Shown here one piece after another: positions 9,369-17,991 of a stretch of DNA of 54,933 bases. Below the pieces are notes generated by a model, which ran no database searches, was not told where the DNA came from, and worked only from the letters and a program-made list of their open reading frames with translations. Made by a program: the position numbers and the translations under genes. This DNA comes from Desulfuromusa sp. (GTDB lineage: Bacteria > Desulfobacterota > Desulfuromonadia > Desulfuromonadales > Geopsychrobacteraceae), in assembly GCA_027858895.1 (NCBI GenBank), contig JAQIBX010000153.1, positions 1 to 54,933 of the forward strand. Direction: 5' to 3'. Within the stretch, counting starts at the first letter, position 1. Each line of letters begins with the position of its first letter.

Positions 9369-10238
9369 ATGGCAAGTTGTGAAGGTTGTAACGACAGTTC
9401 CTGCTCAATCAAACAGCAAGGAAATCCACAGGATCAACAGTTCCAGATGCGACAAGCTCTGGATAAGCGGATGTGTGGAATTAAAAATAAAATCATTGTT
9501 ATGTCGGGTAAGGGTGGAGTCGGTAAAAGTACCACGGCAGTCAATCTGGCTCTGGCTCTGGCGGAACAGGGAAAAAAGGTTGGCTTGCTCGATATTGATA
9601 TCCATGGACCAAGTATTCCGAAGATGTTGGGATTAGAGGGTGAACGCCCAAATGCTGATGATGAAGGGATTCATCCATTGGAAGTTTCCGGTCTGAAACT
9701 GATGTCGATTGGTTTTCTGCTGGCATCAACCAGCGAAGCAACGATTATGCGTGGACCCATGAAGCATGGTGCTATTCAACAGTTGTTGGCCGATGTCGCC
9801 TGGGGTGAACTCGATTATCTGCTGCTTGACTGCCCTCCGGGAACCGGAGATGAGCCTTTGAGTGCAGTACAGCTAATTGGCTCAGGGTCGGCTGCGGTGG
9901 TTGTCACTACCCCGCAGGACGTTGCTTTGACCGATGTGGAAAAATCACTCAGCTTTTGTCGTGAGTTGAAGTTACCGGTGGTAGGGTTAGTTGAAAATAT
10001 GAGTGGTTTTATCTGCCCGCACTGTAATGAGAGATCGGACATTTTCAAAAGTGGCGGTGCCAAAAAATTGGCAGAAAAAACCGGTGTTCCATTGTTGGTT
10101 CAAATTCCATTTGAACCATTGGTGGTGATCGGTGGCGATGCCGGGAAACCACATATTCTTCAGTACCCCGATTCAGCCGCCAGTCAGTCGTTGCGTCAGG
10201 TTGCAACAGCGGTCGTTGAGTTCAATGTAGACAAATGA
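9369..10238 (+). CDS. Mrp/NBP35-type Fe-S cluster carrier P-loop ATPase
   Basis: This 289-residue cytosolic ATPase of the Mrp/ApbC/NBP35 family holds and delivers Fe-S clusters to apoproteins. The N-terminus MASCEGCNDSSC gives three cysteines (4, 7, 12) like the NBP35-type cluster motif. The deviant Walker A is GKGGVGKST at about residues 46-54, followed by LLDIDIHGPSIPKMLGL. The C-terminal CPHC at about residue 218 is the bridging cluster site of the dimer. The ATG is preceded by GAAGGAGAATCGAGAATC, a good ribosome-binding site with slightly long spacing. It stands 73 bp after the regulator gene and 26 bp before gatC, which suggests it heads the gat operon. Confidence 0.92.
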   Translation: MASCEGCNDSSCSIKQQGNPQDQQFQMRQALDKRMCGIKNKIIVMSGKGGVGKSTTAVNLALALAEQGKKVGLLDIDIHGPSIPKMLGLEGERPNADDEGIHPLEVSGLKLMSIGFLLASTSEATIMRGPMKHGAIQQLLADVAWGELDYLLLDCPPGTGDEPLSAVQLIGSGSAAVVVTTPQDVALTDVEKSLSFCRELKLPVVGLVENMSGFICPHCNERSDIFKSGGAKKLAEKTGVPLLVQIPFEPLVVIGGDAGKPHILQYPDSAASQSLRQVATAVVEFNVDK

Positions 10239-10264
10239 TAGCCAACTTATTGTAGGGATGAGTG

Positions 10265-10552
10265 ATGAAAATCAGCGAGAAAGATGTTGAGCATGTGGCT
10301 CGATTAGCCCGGTTGACTCTTGAGCCGGCAGATTTAACAATCATGACTGGTCAGATGGATGCTCTCCTTGGTTATGTCGAGAAACTGAATGAACTTGATA
10401 CCGAGGGCGTTGAGCCCATGGCACATGCGGTACCGATGTCAAATGCATTTCGCGACGATGAAATGAAGCCGCCTATCGGCATTGAGCGGGCATTACAGAA
10501 TGCTCCTGCCGCTGCTGCAGGATGTTTCAAGGTTCCCAAGATTATAGAATAA
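10265..10552 (+). CDS. gatC: Asp-tRNA(Asn)/Glu-tRNA(Gln) amidotransferase subunit C
   Basis: This is a 95-residue GatC, the small belt-like subunit that stabilises the GatA-GatB complex converting Glu-tRNA(Gln) and Asp-tRNA(Asn) to the amide forms. The protein opens MKISEKDVEHVARLARL, the standard GatC start, and ends in VPKIIE as usual for the family. A GTG three bases earlier would give Met-Met, but the ATG at 10265 fits the family and the upstream GTAGGGATGAG better. It is followed by a palindromic repeat and then gatA. Nothing unusual in the coding sequence. Confidence 0.95.
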   Translation: MKISEKDVEHVARLARLTLEPADLTIMTGQMDALLGYVEKLNELDTEGVEPMAHAVPMSNAFRDDEMKPPIGIERALQNAPAAAAGCFKVPKIIE

Positions 10553-10573
10553 TGGTGGCGTTGTAGGACAATC

Positions 10574-10634
10574 GGGGACTGAATTCATATTCTGTCTCCC
10601 GACTTGTCCGGGGACAGACCGAAGGTCAGTCCCC
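10574..10634. repeat. REP-like palindrome between gatC and gatA
   Basis: GGGGACTGA (10574-10582) pairs exactly with TCAGTCCCC (10626-10634). Inside lies a second pair, CTGTCTCCCG and CGGGGACAG. The nested arrangement and the GGGGACTGAATTC-type sequence resemble the REP elements mobilised by REP-associated tyrosine transposases. It sits 16 bp before the gatA ATG and could fold in the mRNA. Confidence 0.6.
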
Positions 10635-10650
10635 TAGCTTTGGAGTGTTT

Positions 10651-12108
10651 ATGAAGTTCCATGATTTAACAATTCAAGAAATTCGCCAGAAACTGAGATC
10701 TGGCGTGCTGACTTCGGTTGAATTAACTCAGGCTTGCCTGGCGCGGATCAAAGCAACCGATGACCGGTTGAATGCCTTTATCACTGTTTGTGAGGAGGAA
10801 GCTCTCGCTGCTGCCGCCGTGGCGGATCAACAGCTGGCTGCAGGAGATACCGGGTTGTTAACCGGCATTCCGGTTGCGGTCAAAGATATCTTCAATACCC
10901 TGGATATTCGAACCACCTGTGGATCCAAGATTCTGGCTAATTATGTTTCTCCTTATGATGCAACTGTTGTTGCCAAGCTGCGTCAACAGGGAGCGGTGAT
11001 TGTCGGGAAGCTGAACATGGATGAATTTGCCATGGGCAGTTCCAGCGAAAATAGTGCGGCTGGTGTGGTGCGTAATCCCTGGGATACGGAACGGGTTCCA
11101 GGCGGATCGTCTGGTGGCAGTGCCGCTGCGGTTGCTGCGGGTCAAGTGGTGGCGACCCTGGGAACCGATACTGGTGGGTCGGTGCGGCAACCGGCCTCTC
11201 ACTGCGGAGTTGTCGGCCTCAAACCGACCTACGGACGGGTTTCCCGCTATGGGGTGGTCGCGTATGCGTCGTCGCTGGATCAGGTGGGTCCGGTGGCGGG
11301 CAATGTAGAGGATTGTGCCTTAATGCTCGGGGTGGTTGCTGGTTATGATCCTGCTGATTCGACTTCGGTCGATTGTCCGGTTCCCGATTATCTGGAGAAC
11401 TTGAAAGACGGAGTTGCTGGAAAGAAAATTGGTCTGCCGAAGGAGTATTTCATCGCTGGTCTGGACCCTGATATCAAGCGGGCGGTGGAAGCGGCCATTG
11501 AAACCTATCGCCAGTTAGGCGCTGAAATTGTTGAGGTCAGCCTTCCTCATACCGACTATTCGGTCGCTTGTTATTACCTGATTGCTATGGCAGAAGCATC
11601 GAGTAACCTGGCGCGCTACGATGGCGTGCGGTTTGGCTTACGGAAAGATATCGGCAAAGGTTTGACCGGCATGTATCAGCAGACTCGGACAGCCGGTTTT
11701 GGTGATGAAGTAAAGCGACGAATCATGTTGGGAACCTATGCCCTCTCTTCGGGTTATTATGATGCCTATTATTTGAAAGCGCAGAAAGTACGAACCCTGA
11801 TTCGACACGATTTTCTCGCTGTTTTTGAGCAGGTCGATCTGTTGTTGACCCCGGTTGCGCCCACCCCGGCATTTAAAATTGGTGAAATGGTCAATGACCC
11901 CTTGCAAATGTATTTGTCCGACATCTTCACCGTGCCAATAAATCTGGCTGGAACGTGTGGTTTAAGCCTCCCCTGTGGTTTGAGTGCGGGCGGTCTGCCG
12001 ATTGGTCTGCAACTGATTGGAAAGCCTTTTGCTGAAGCTGATATTCTTCAGGCGGCCTATGCGTTTGAGCAGGCGACCGACTGGAATGCACGGGTGCCAA
12101 AATTGTAA
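10651..12108 (+). CDS. gatA: Asp/Glu-tRNA amidotransferase subunit A
   Basis: This is a 485-residue amidase-signature enzyme. It hydrolyses glutamine and passes ammonia through a channel to GatB for tRNA-dependent amidation. The Ser-cisSer-Lys triad is visible: Lys in [10 protein letters not shown], the cis-Ser in [12 protein letters not shown] and the nucleophile region in [15 protein letters not shown]. The ATG at 10651 has TGGAG six bases upstream; a GTG two codons earlier overlaps that site and is less likely. Length and ends are normal for the family. It stands between gatC and gatB in the usual gatCAB order. Confidence 0.96.
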   Translation: MKFHDLTIQEIRQKLRSGVLTSVELTQACLARIKATDDRLNAFITVCEEEALAAAAVADQQLAAGDTGLLTGIPVAVKDIFNTLDIRTTCGSKILANYVSPYDATVVAKLRQQGAVIVGKLNMDEFAMGSSSENSAAGVVRNPWDTERVPGGSSGGSAAAVAAGQVVATLGTDTGGSVRQPASHCGVVGLKPTYGRVSRYGVVAYASSLDQVGPVAGNVEDCALMLGVVAGYDPADSTSVDCPVPDYLENLKDGVAGKKIGLPKEYFIAGLDPDIKRAVEAAIETYRQLGAEIVEVSLPHTDYSVACYYLIAMAEASSNLARYDGVRFGLRKDIGKGLTGMYQQTRTAGFGDEVKRRIMLGTYALSSGYYDAYYLKAQKVRTLIRHDFLAVFEQVDLLLTPVAPTPAFKIGEMVNDPLQMYLSDIFTVPINLAGTCGLSLPCGLSAGGLPIGLQLIGKPFAEADILQAAYAFEQATDWNARVPKL

Positions 12109-12115
12109 CCGGATT

Positions 12116-12185
12116 TGTAGGGGCGAACCTATGTGTTCGCCCTTCCGTCAGAAGGCAACCGGCGAATACAAGATTCGCCCCTACA
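12116..12185. repeat. TGTAGGGGCGAA...TTCGCCCCTACA palindromic repeat
   Basis: A 12-bp perfect inverted repeat (12116-12127 and 12174-12185) brackets a nested one, GGGCGAAC...GTTCGCCC (12121-12138). This GTAGGGGCGAA-type element is a recognisable dispersed bacterial repeat. It fills most of the gatA-gatB gap and ends 21 bp before the gatB ATG. Confidence 0.7.
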
Positions 12186-12206
12186 GCTGTTCAAACAGGA
12201 TCCAAA

Positions 12207-13646
12207 ATGAATTCAAGATATGAAGTTGTTATCGGGTTGGAAGTTCATGTCCAACTGACGACCAAAACGAAAATTTTCTGTGGTTGTTCCACCGGGTTTG
12301 GACAATCTCCCAATAGTCAGACTTGTCCAGTCTGTCTAGGCTTGCCTGGCGCGTTACCGGTACTCAACCGACAGGTTGTTGATGATGCTATCAAGGCGGG
12401 GCTGGCAACCAATTGCCAAATTGCTCCCGATTCAATTTTTGCCCGGAAAAACTATTTTTATCCCGATTTGCCGAAAGGTTACCAGATTTCCCAATTCGAA
12501 CTGCCAATTTGTGAACATGGCTGGCTCGACATTGAAACCGAAGGCTCGGGGAAAAAACGGCTTGGAATTACCCGGATTCATATGGAGGAGGACGCGGGGA
12601 AATTGCTGCACAATGAGGACAACAGTTCATCGGTTGATTTAAACCGGGCTTGTACCCCGTTGCTGGAAGTGGTTTCCGAACCCGATATGCGCAGTTCTGA
12701 GGAGGCGATTGCCTATCTCAAACAGCTTCATCAGATCGTGGTTTATCTTGGCATCTGTGATGGAAACCTGGAAGAAGGCTCCTTCCGCTGTGATGCCAAC
12801 GTTTCGATTCGTCCCTGGGGACAGAAGGAATTGGGAACCCGATCCGAGCTGAAAAATCTCAACTCTTTCCGCTATATCAAACAGGCAATTGAATATGAGG
12901 TGGAACGGCAGATAGATGTTATTGATGCGGGAGAAAAGGTGGTGCAGGAAACCCGCCTATTCGATCCAGATGCCGGGGTCAGTCGCTCGATGCGTGGCAA
13001 GGAGGAGGCTCACGATTATCGTTATTTTCCTGACCCCGATCTGCTGCCGTTGCAGGTTTCTGCTGACTGGGTGGAACAGGTTCGCAGCAGCTTACCTGAA
13101 CTTTCAGCGGCCAAGTTACAACGTTATCAGGATGAAATGGGCCTGCCGGTCTATGACGCCGGAGTTATTTCGGCAGATCGTCAACTGGCAGAATATTTCG
13201 AGGCATTAGTCGAACAATATAATCAGCCAAAAATCTGTTCCAACTGGGTGATGGGCGAAGTTCTTGGGGCGCTTAAGGAGAAGAACCTGACGATTGACCA
13301 ATGCCCGGTGTCGCCGGAATTGCTTGCCGGAATTCTGCAGCGGATTGATGACAATACAATCTCTGGGAAAATTGCCAAGACTGTTTTCGAAGAGATTTGG
13401 CAGAATGGCAAAACAGCCGATCAAGTCATTGAAGAAAAAGGGCTGAAGCAGGTAACGGATACGGGAGAGATAGAGGCAATTGTTGCGGCGGTAATTGCTG
13501 CAAATCCGGGGCAGGTTGCTGAGTATCGGGCGGGCAAAGAAAAATTGATGGGCTTTTTTGTTGGTCAGGTGATGCAGGCCAGTAAAGGGAAAGCAAACCC
13601 GGGAATGGCGAATGCGTTGCTGAAAAAGAAATTGACCGAAATGTAG
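12207..13646 (+). CDS. gatB: Asp/Glu-tRNA amidotransferase subunit B
   Basis: This is a 479-residue GatB, which binds the mischarged tRNA, phosphorylates its Glu/Asp side chain with ATP and accepts ammonia from GatA. It opens [13 protein letters not shown] and shows the zinc-site cysteines FCGCS and [20 protein letters not shown] marks the kinase centre. The C-terminal YqeY-like tail ends in [17 protein letters not shown]. The start ATG is preceded by CAGGATCCAAA. Its TAG stop codon lies inside the left arm of a downstream palindrome. Confidence 0.96.
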   Translation: MNSRYEVVIGLEVHVQLTTKTKIFCGCSTGFGQSPNSQTCPVCLGLPGALPVLNRQVVDDAIKAGLATNCQIAPDSIFARKNYFYPDLPKGYQISQFELPICEHGWLDIETEGSGKKRLGITRIHMEEDAGKLLHNEDNSSSVDLNRACTPLLEVVSEPDMRSSEEAIAYLKQLHQIVVYLGICDGNLEEGSFRCDANVSIRPWGQKELGTRSELKNLNSFRYIKQAIEYEVERQIDVIDAGEKVVQETRLFDPDAGVSRSMRGKEEAHDYRYFPDPDLLPLQVSADWVEQVRSSLPELSAAKLQRYQDEMGLPVYDAGVISADRQLAEYFEALVEQYNQPKICSNWVMGEVLGALKEKNLTIDQCPVSPELLAGILQRIDDNTISGKIAKTVFEEIWQNGKTADQVIEEKGLKQVTDTGEIEAIVAAVIAANPGQVAEYRAGKEKLMGFFVGQVMQASKGKANPGMANALLKKKLTEM

Positions 13647-13670
13647 GGGCACGGCGCGCTGTGCCCCTAC
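13643..13670. repeat. GTAGGGGCAC...GTGCCCCTAC hairpin overlapping the gatB stop
   Basis: A 10-bp perfect inverted repeat (13643-13652, 13661-13670) has an 8-base loop. The left arm contains the gatB TAG stop (13644-13646). It shares GTAGGGGC with the repeat at 12116. No U-run follows, so it is a repeat or mRNA-stabilising hairpin rather than a classical terminator. Confidence 0.65.
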
Positions 13671-13709
13671 TGAATCGAAATAAATTCTATTCTGGTTGGA
13701 GAAAAAAAG

Positions 13710-14777
13710 ATGTCGACCTGTCCTGTTGATTCTCGTGTTATTCGCCCGATCCGTTTTATTGCTGGTCAATGCCAAATGCTGGATCAACGTTTACTGCCTG
13801 TAGAAGAGGTCTGGCGCACTTATAAAACTTATCAGGAAGTTGCTGAGGCAATTCGTACCATGGTTGTACGCGGAGCTCCAGCAATCGGCGTGGCAGCCGC
13901 GATTGGTGCCTGGTTTGGGGCTCGGGATATTGAAACAGAGTCAAGTTGGGAATTTTATCAGGAGTTCGAGAAGGTCTGTGCGGTTCTGCTCGCCACCCGA
14001 CCCACGGCTGTTAATCTTTCCTGGGCGCTGGAGAGGATGAAACATTTTACTCAATCCAACCTCGAGCGTAGCGTTATGGAACTGAAAATTGGTTTGGAAT
14101 ACGAAGCTCTGGCGATTACCCAAGAAGATGAAAAGGCAAATCGGCAGCTGGGGCAACATGGTGAATCGCTACTTGCTGATGGGGCTCGGGTTTTAACTCA
14201 CTGTAACGCGGGAGCACTGGCGACGGCGGCTTATGGAACCGCTCTTGGGATGATTCGGGCTGCGGTAGAGGCGGGCAAGAAAATTTCGGTAATTGCCGAT
14301 GAAACCCGCCCTTTCCTGCAGGGTGCACGATTGACCGCCTGGGAGTTACAAAAGGAGAATATTCCCGTTACTTTGATCTGTGACAATATGGCCGGCTACC
14401 TGATGAGCAAAGGGGAGATCGACTGTGTCATTGTCGGCGCTGACCGGATTGCCGCAAATGGCGACGTTGCAAATAAAATTGGAACGTATACTGTGGCGAT
14501 TCTGGCTAAAGAACACAACCTCCCATTTTATGTTGCCGCACCGATTTCGACCATTGATCTAAGTTTGAGCGATGGCACCCTGATTCCTATTGAAGAACGG
14601 GATGGCCGGGAAATCACCCATTTCAAGGATCTGCAGCTGGCTCCTGAAGGGATCAGTGTCCGCAACCCTGCCTTCGACGTCACTCCGCATCGTCTCGTTA
14701 CGGCTATCATTACTGAATACGGCATTGTCGATGGCGATTATCTGACCGGGCTAAACCAAATTGTCAATCGTCGCTAA
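13710..14777 (+). CDS. mtnA: S-methyl-5-thioribose-1-phosphate isomerase
   Basis: This 355-residue enzyme converts 5-methylthioribose 1-phosphate to 5-methylthioribulose 1-phosphate in the methionine salvage pathway. It shows the MtnA/eIF2B-like signatures [30 protein letters not shown] (catalytic Cys), [17 protein letters not shown] and [18 protein letters not shown] (catalytic Asp). The start ATG follows GGTTGGAGAAAAAAAG, a strong site. Only 10 bp separate its stop from the chosen glnE start. No other mtn genes lie beside it, but a homocysteine methyltransferase and metF lie within 12 kb. Confidence 0.95.
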   Translation: MSTCPVDSRVIRPIRFIAGQCQMLDQRLLPVEEVWRTYKTYQEVAEAIRTMVVRGAPAIGVAAAIGAWFGARDIETESSWEFYQEFEKVCAVLLATRPTAVNLSWALERMKHFTQSNLERSVMELKIGLEYEALAITQEDEKANRQLGQHGESLLADGARVLTHCNAGALATAAYGTALGMIRAAVEAGKKISVIADETRPFLQGARLTAWELQKENIPVTLICDNMAGYLMSKGEIDCVIVGADRIAANGDVANKIGTYTVAILAKEHNLPFYVAAPISTIDLSLSDGTLIPIEERDGREITHFKDLQLAPEGISVRNPAFDVTPHRLVTAIITEYGIVDGDYLTGLNQIVNRR

Positions 14778-14787
14778 AAGGTTTCAA

Positions 14788-17700
14788 ATGATCCCGGAAC
14801 AGCAAGAGATCAAGACAAAATTGACTTTACTGGATGCTGATGGGGGTGATGGCGAGGAAGCTCTGCTCGTCTGGCTCGACAGTTTTGCCTTGCTTGAAGG
14901 GCAAAAAGCGAAAACCGATCTAAAGTTGATTAGTGAGCGGCTGCAGGATCAAAATTTACTGACTGAAATTCTGGCAGAGGCTTTTACGACGGCTGATCCA
15001 GACTGTGCTTTGAATGTTCTGGAACGACTGTTTGATGTTGTTGCAATCGATCAATTAACAATGATTTTGACCAATTCCACGCGGCGGCGGCAGTTGTTGA
15101 CGGTTCTCGGGGGCTCCCCTTTTCTGGCTGGAATTCTCTGCCGCCGCAAAATGTATTTCGAACGCTTATTTATCGATGGTGAAATAGATCATTCCCGCAG
15201 TGAAACGCAGATGTTGAACGATTTGCGTGAATCGATCCCTGATGATGCCGACTTTTTAGAATTGCAAGCGGGTTTGCGCTGCTATAAAGCGGCTCAAATT
15301 CTGCGTATTGGCAGTCGTGACCTGTGTGGTTTTGCTGTGCTGATCGAGGTCATGGAGGAACTATCAGGACTCGCGGCAGCATGCTTACAGCGTGCATATG
15401 AACTCTGTGGGTTGCAATTAGAGGAAGAATACGGGCAACCACGGCAGGAGGATGAAGCGGGGGACACTCGAATTGCGACCATGACCATCCTTGGAATGGG
15501 AAAGTTTGGCGGTCATGAACTGAATTTTTCCTCCGACATTGACCTGATTTATTGCTATTCATCCACTCGTGGTGAAACCTCCGGTGGTCGTCGTGGAGAA
15601 AAAATCAGTCTGCACCGCTATTTTGTCAAGTTGGCGGAGCTGCTGACCAGGGCTCTGCATCAGGTCACTGCCGATGGTTTTGTTTTCCGGGTTGATACTG
15701 GATTGCGCCCTGATGGCAATAACGGTGATTTGGCGGTCTCTATAAATGGTGCCGAAGCTTATTATGAATCATGGGGGCAGAGTTGGGAGCGAGCGGCGTT
15801 AATTAAAGCTCGACCAGTGGCTGGGGACATTGCCTTAGGAGACGAGTTGCTACAACGGCTCAAGCCATTTATTTATCGGCGCTATCTCGATTTTGGCATG
15901 ATCGAGGATATCAAGTTGATGAAGCAGAAAATAAACACCAGCCTCAGTCGCAAGGAGGAAGGGGAGCGCAATCTGAAGCTGGGACGGGGTGGAATTCGCG
16001 AGATCGAATTTTTTATTCAGACACAACAGCTGGTGAATGCTGGTACGCGACCGCAATTACAATGTCGTAACTCGTTACAGATGTTGCAGTTGCTGCAAGA
16101 AGAAGAGCTGATCACGCCGGCAGATCAACAGTCGCTTGGCGAGGCGTATCAGTTTTTAAGGGTGGTTGAACACCGGATACAGGTTGTACAGGAGCAGCAG
16201 ACCCATTCTTTGCCACAGCACCAGCGGGAACTTGATGTGCTGGCACGACGTTGTGGCTTTACCAGTTATTCTGAATTCTTTTCAGAGCTGGAACAACATC
16301 GCCAGAACGTCAGTCATATTTTTAAAGATTTATTTTATTCAGCAGAGGAAGAGGAGCAGGAGGTTCGTCCTGAGGTCAATTTTATCTTTGATCCTGAGTC
16401 TGACCCCGATCTGGTCAAAGACCTTCTTGAAGAAAAAGGTTTCACTAATCCAGGGGCTGCTTATGACCGTTTATGGGTGTTGCGTGGCGGCGATCCGAAC
16501 AAACGTTTAACCCGACGCGGTCGACGCTGTCTGGAAGCACTGGCACCACTGTTAACAGAAGAATTACTTGCTTCACCAAACCCGGATCAGGCACTGAATA
16601 ATCTGGAAGCTTTTTTACGCGGTATCCGAGCCCATAATTCTTTTTTCTCTCTGTTGGTTGAAAATCCGGCAATTGTTAAATTATTGATTGCTTTGTTTGG
16701 TTCGAGCCAATTGCTTTCGCGGATTTTTATCCAGAGGCCAGAGCTTCTGGATACGCTGGTATCACGCTCTTATATTGTTGCCACTAAGGATCGCCGCCAG
16801 TTGTATGCCGATCTGGTTGCTCAAATGGCTTTGGCAGAAGATTATGAATTACAGTTAGATGGCTTGCGCCGTTTTCGCAATGAGGAGTTTTTGCGCATTG
16901 CTCTGAGTGATTTGTACGGTCAGGTGAAACAGGGAGAGGGAGCAAAACAGCTATCCTGGCTCGCTGACGTGTGTCTGGAACAAGCGTTTAAAATGGCACG
17001 AGATGAACTGGCAGGTCGATTCGGAGCCCCTTTTTCAGTTGGTACAGATGGACAAAAGGAAGAAACCGCTTTTGCCATCATCGGCATGGGGAAATTAGGT
17101 GGACTTGAGTTGAACTATCACTCAGACTTGGACATTATATTCATCTATGAACAGGAAGGGGAAACCCGGCCGGTCGTGGGAACTGATTCTGAGCGGTTCA
17201 GGCAGATCAGTAATCATGAATATTTTGCCAAGCTGGCACAACGGATTATTACTGTCCTTACTCTGGTGACTCGAGAAGGGTCGGTGTACAAGATTGACAC
17301 CCAGTTGCGGCCATCGGGAAATCAAGGGCCATTAGTGACCAGCCTGGCGGCATTTCAGCGTTATCATCAGGATTCAGCACAGCCTTGGGAACGGCAGGCT
17401 CTGACCAAGGCACGGGTGGTGTGTGGACCTACGGTATTTACTGATCAGCTGCAGCAGGTTGTTTCCAGATTGACTTTTGAGCGACCGGTGCCAGAAAATT
17501 TGCAAACGGAAATTTACCGTCTACGGCAGAGAATGGAAATGGAGAACGCCCGGGAGCGTGATGATCTGTTTAATATTAAGACGGGTCGTGGCGGGATGGT
17601 CGATGTAGAATTTATCACGCAATACCTGCAACTTTTACATGCTGACAAGATTAAGTCGCTGCGCATACAAAATACTGTTAATTTGTTGGAATGTATGGCG

Positions 17701-17991
17701 GAACAGCATATTCTATCGCAGGATGATGCCAAATTATTGATAAGTGGTTATAAGTTTCTCCGGCGCTTGGAAAATAAACTCCGACTTTTGTATGATCAGT
17801 CAATTAATGAAATTTCTGCCCACAATAAGGGATTTAGAAGGGCTGCCCGCAGCCTTGGTTATGGTGGCTCGGGGTTGCAGCCGGAACAGAAATTTCTCAA
17901 AGAATACCGAACTGTGACCGGGGAAATCCGTGAGCTTCTGGATAAATATCTTAAACCACAAGCGGTTCTTGATGGAGGGGACTTGCTATGA
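14788..17991 (+). CDS. glnE: Bifunctional glutamine synthetase adenylyltransferase/deadenylase
   Basis: This is a 1067-residue GlnE. It adds and removes AMP on a Tyr of glutamine synthetase in response to PII state and glutamine. Both nucleotidyltransferase domains are present: GMGKFGGHELNFSSDIDL at about residue 236 (deadenylylase half) and GMGKLGGLELNYHSDLDI at about 766 (adenylylase half). Each is followed by a helical GlnD/GlnE regulatory bundle (GRGGIREIEFF, GRGGMVDVEF). A TTG at 14761 would extend the frame back into mtnA; the ATG at 14788 has AAAAGG six bases upstream and is preferred. A PII gene (35640) lies elsewhere in the window. The stop overlaps the next ATG by 4 bp, indicating translational coupling. 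Confidence 0.95.
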   Translation: MIPEQQEIKTKLTLLDADGGDGEEALLVWLDSFALLEGQKAKTDLKLISERLQDQNLLTEILAEAFTTADPDCALNVLERLFDVVAIDQLTMILTNSTRRRQLLTVLGGSPFLAGILCRRKMYFERLFIDGEIDHSRSETQMLNDLRESIPDDADFLELQAGLRCYKAAQILRIGSRDLCGFAVLIEVMEELSGLAAACLQRAYELCGLQLEEEYGQPRQEDEAGDTRIATMTILGMGKFGGHELNFSSDIDLIYCYSSTRGETSGGRRGEKISLHRYFVKLAELLTRALHQVTADGFVFRVDTGLRPDGNNGDLAVSINGAEAYYESWGQSWERAALIKARPVAGDIALGDELLQRLKPFIYRRYLDFGMIEDIKLMKQKINTSLSRKEEGERNLKLGRGGIREIEFFIQTQQLVNAGTRPQLQCRNSLQMLQLLQEEELITPADQQSLGEAYQFLRVVEHRIQVVQEQQTHSLPQHQRELDVLARRCGFTSYSEFFSELEQHRQNVSHIFKDLFYSAEEEEQEVRPEVNFIFDPESDPDLVKDLLEEKGFTNPGAAYDRLWVLRGGDPNKRLTRRGRRCLEALAPLLTEELLASPNPDQALNNLEAFLRGIRAHNSFFSLLVENPAIVKLLIALFGSSQLLSRIFIQRPELLDTLVSRSYIVATKDRRQLYADLVAQMALAEDYELQLDGLRRFRNEEFLRIALSDLYGQVKQGEGAKQLSWLADVCLEQAFKMARDELAGRFGAPFSVGTDGQKEETAFAIIGMGKLGGLELNYHSDLDIIFIYEQEGETRPVVGTDSERFRQISNHEYFAKLAQRIITVLTLVTREGSVYKIDTQLRPSGNQGPLVTSLAAFQRYHQDSAQPWERQALTKARVVCGPTVFTDQLQQVVSRLTFERPVPENLQTEIYRLRQRMEMENARERDDLFNIKTGRGGMVDVEFITQYLQLLHADKIKSLRIQNTVNLLECMAEQHILSQDDAKLLISGYKFLRRLENKLRLLYDQSINEISAHNKGFRRAARSLGYGGSGLQPEQKFLKEYRTVTGEIRELLDKYLKPQAVLDGGDLL

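Noticed and set aside
13206-13787. 193-codon minus-strand frame over gatB and mtnA
   Set aside because: It is antisense to two clear genes and its translation shows no domain.
14761-14787. TTG start extending glnE into mtnA
   Set aside because: The ATG at 14788 has AAAAGG at good spacing, and the extra nine residues are not GlnE-like.
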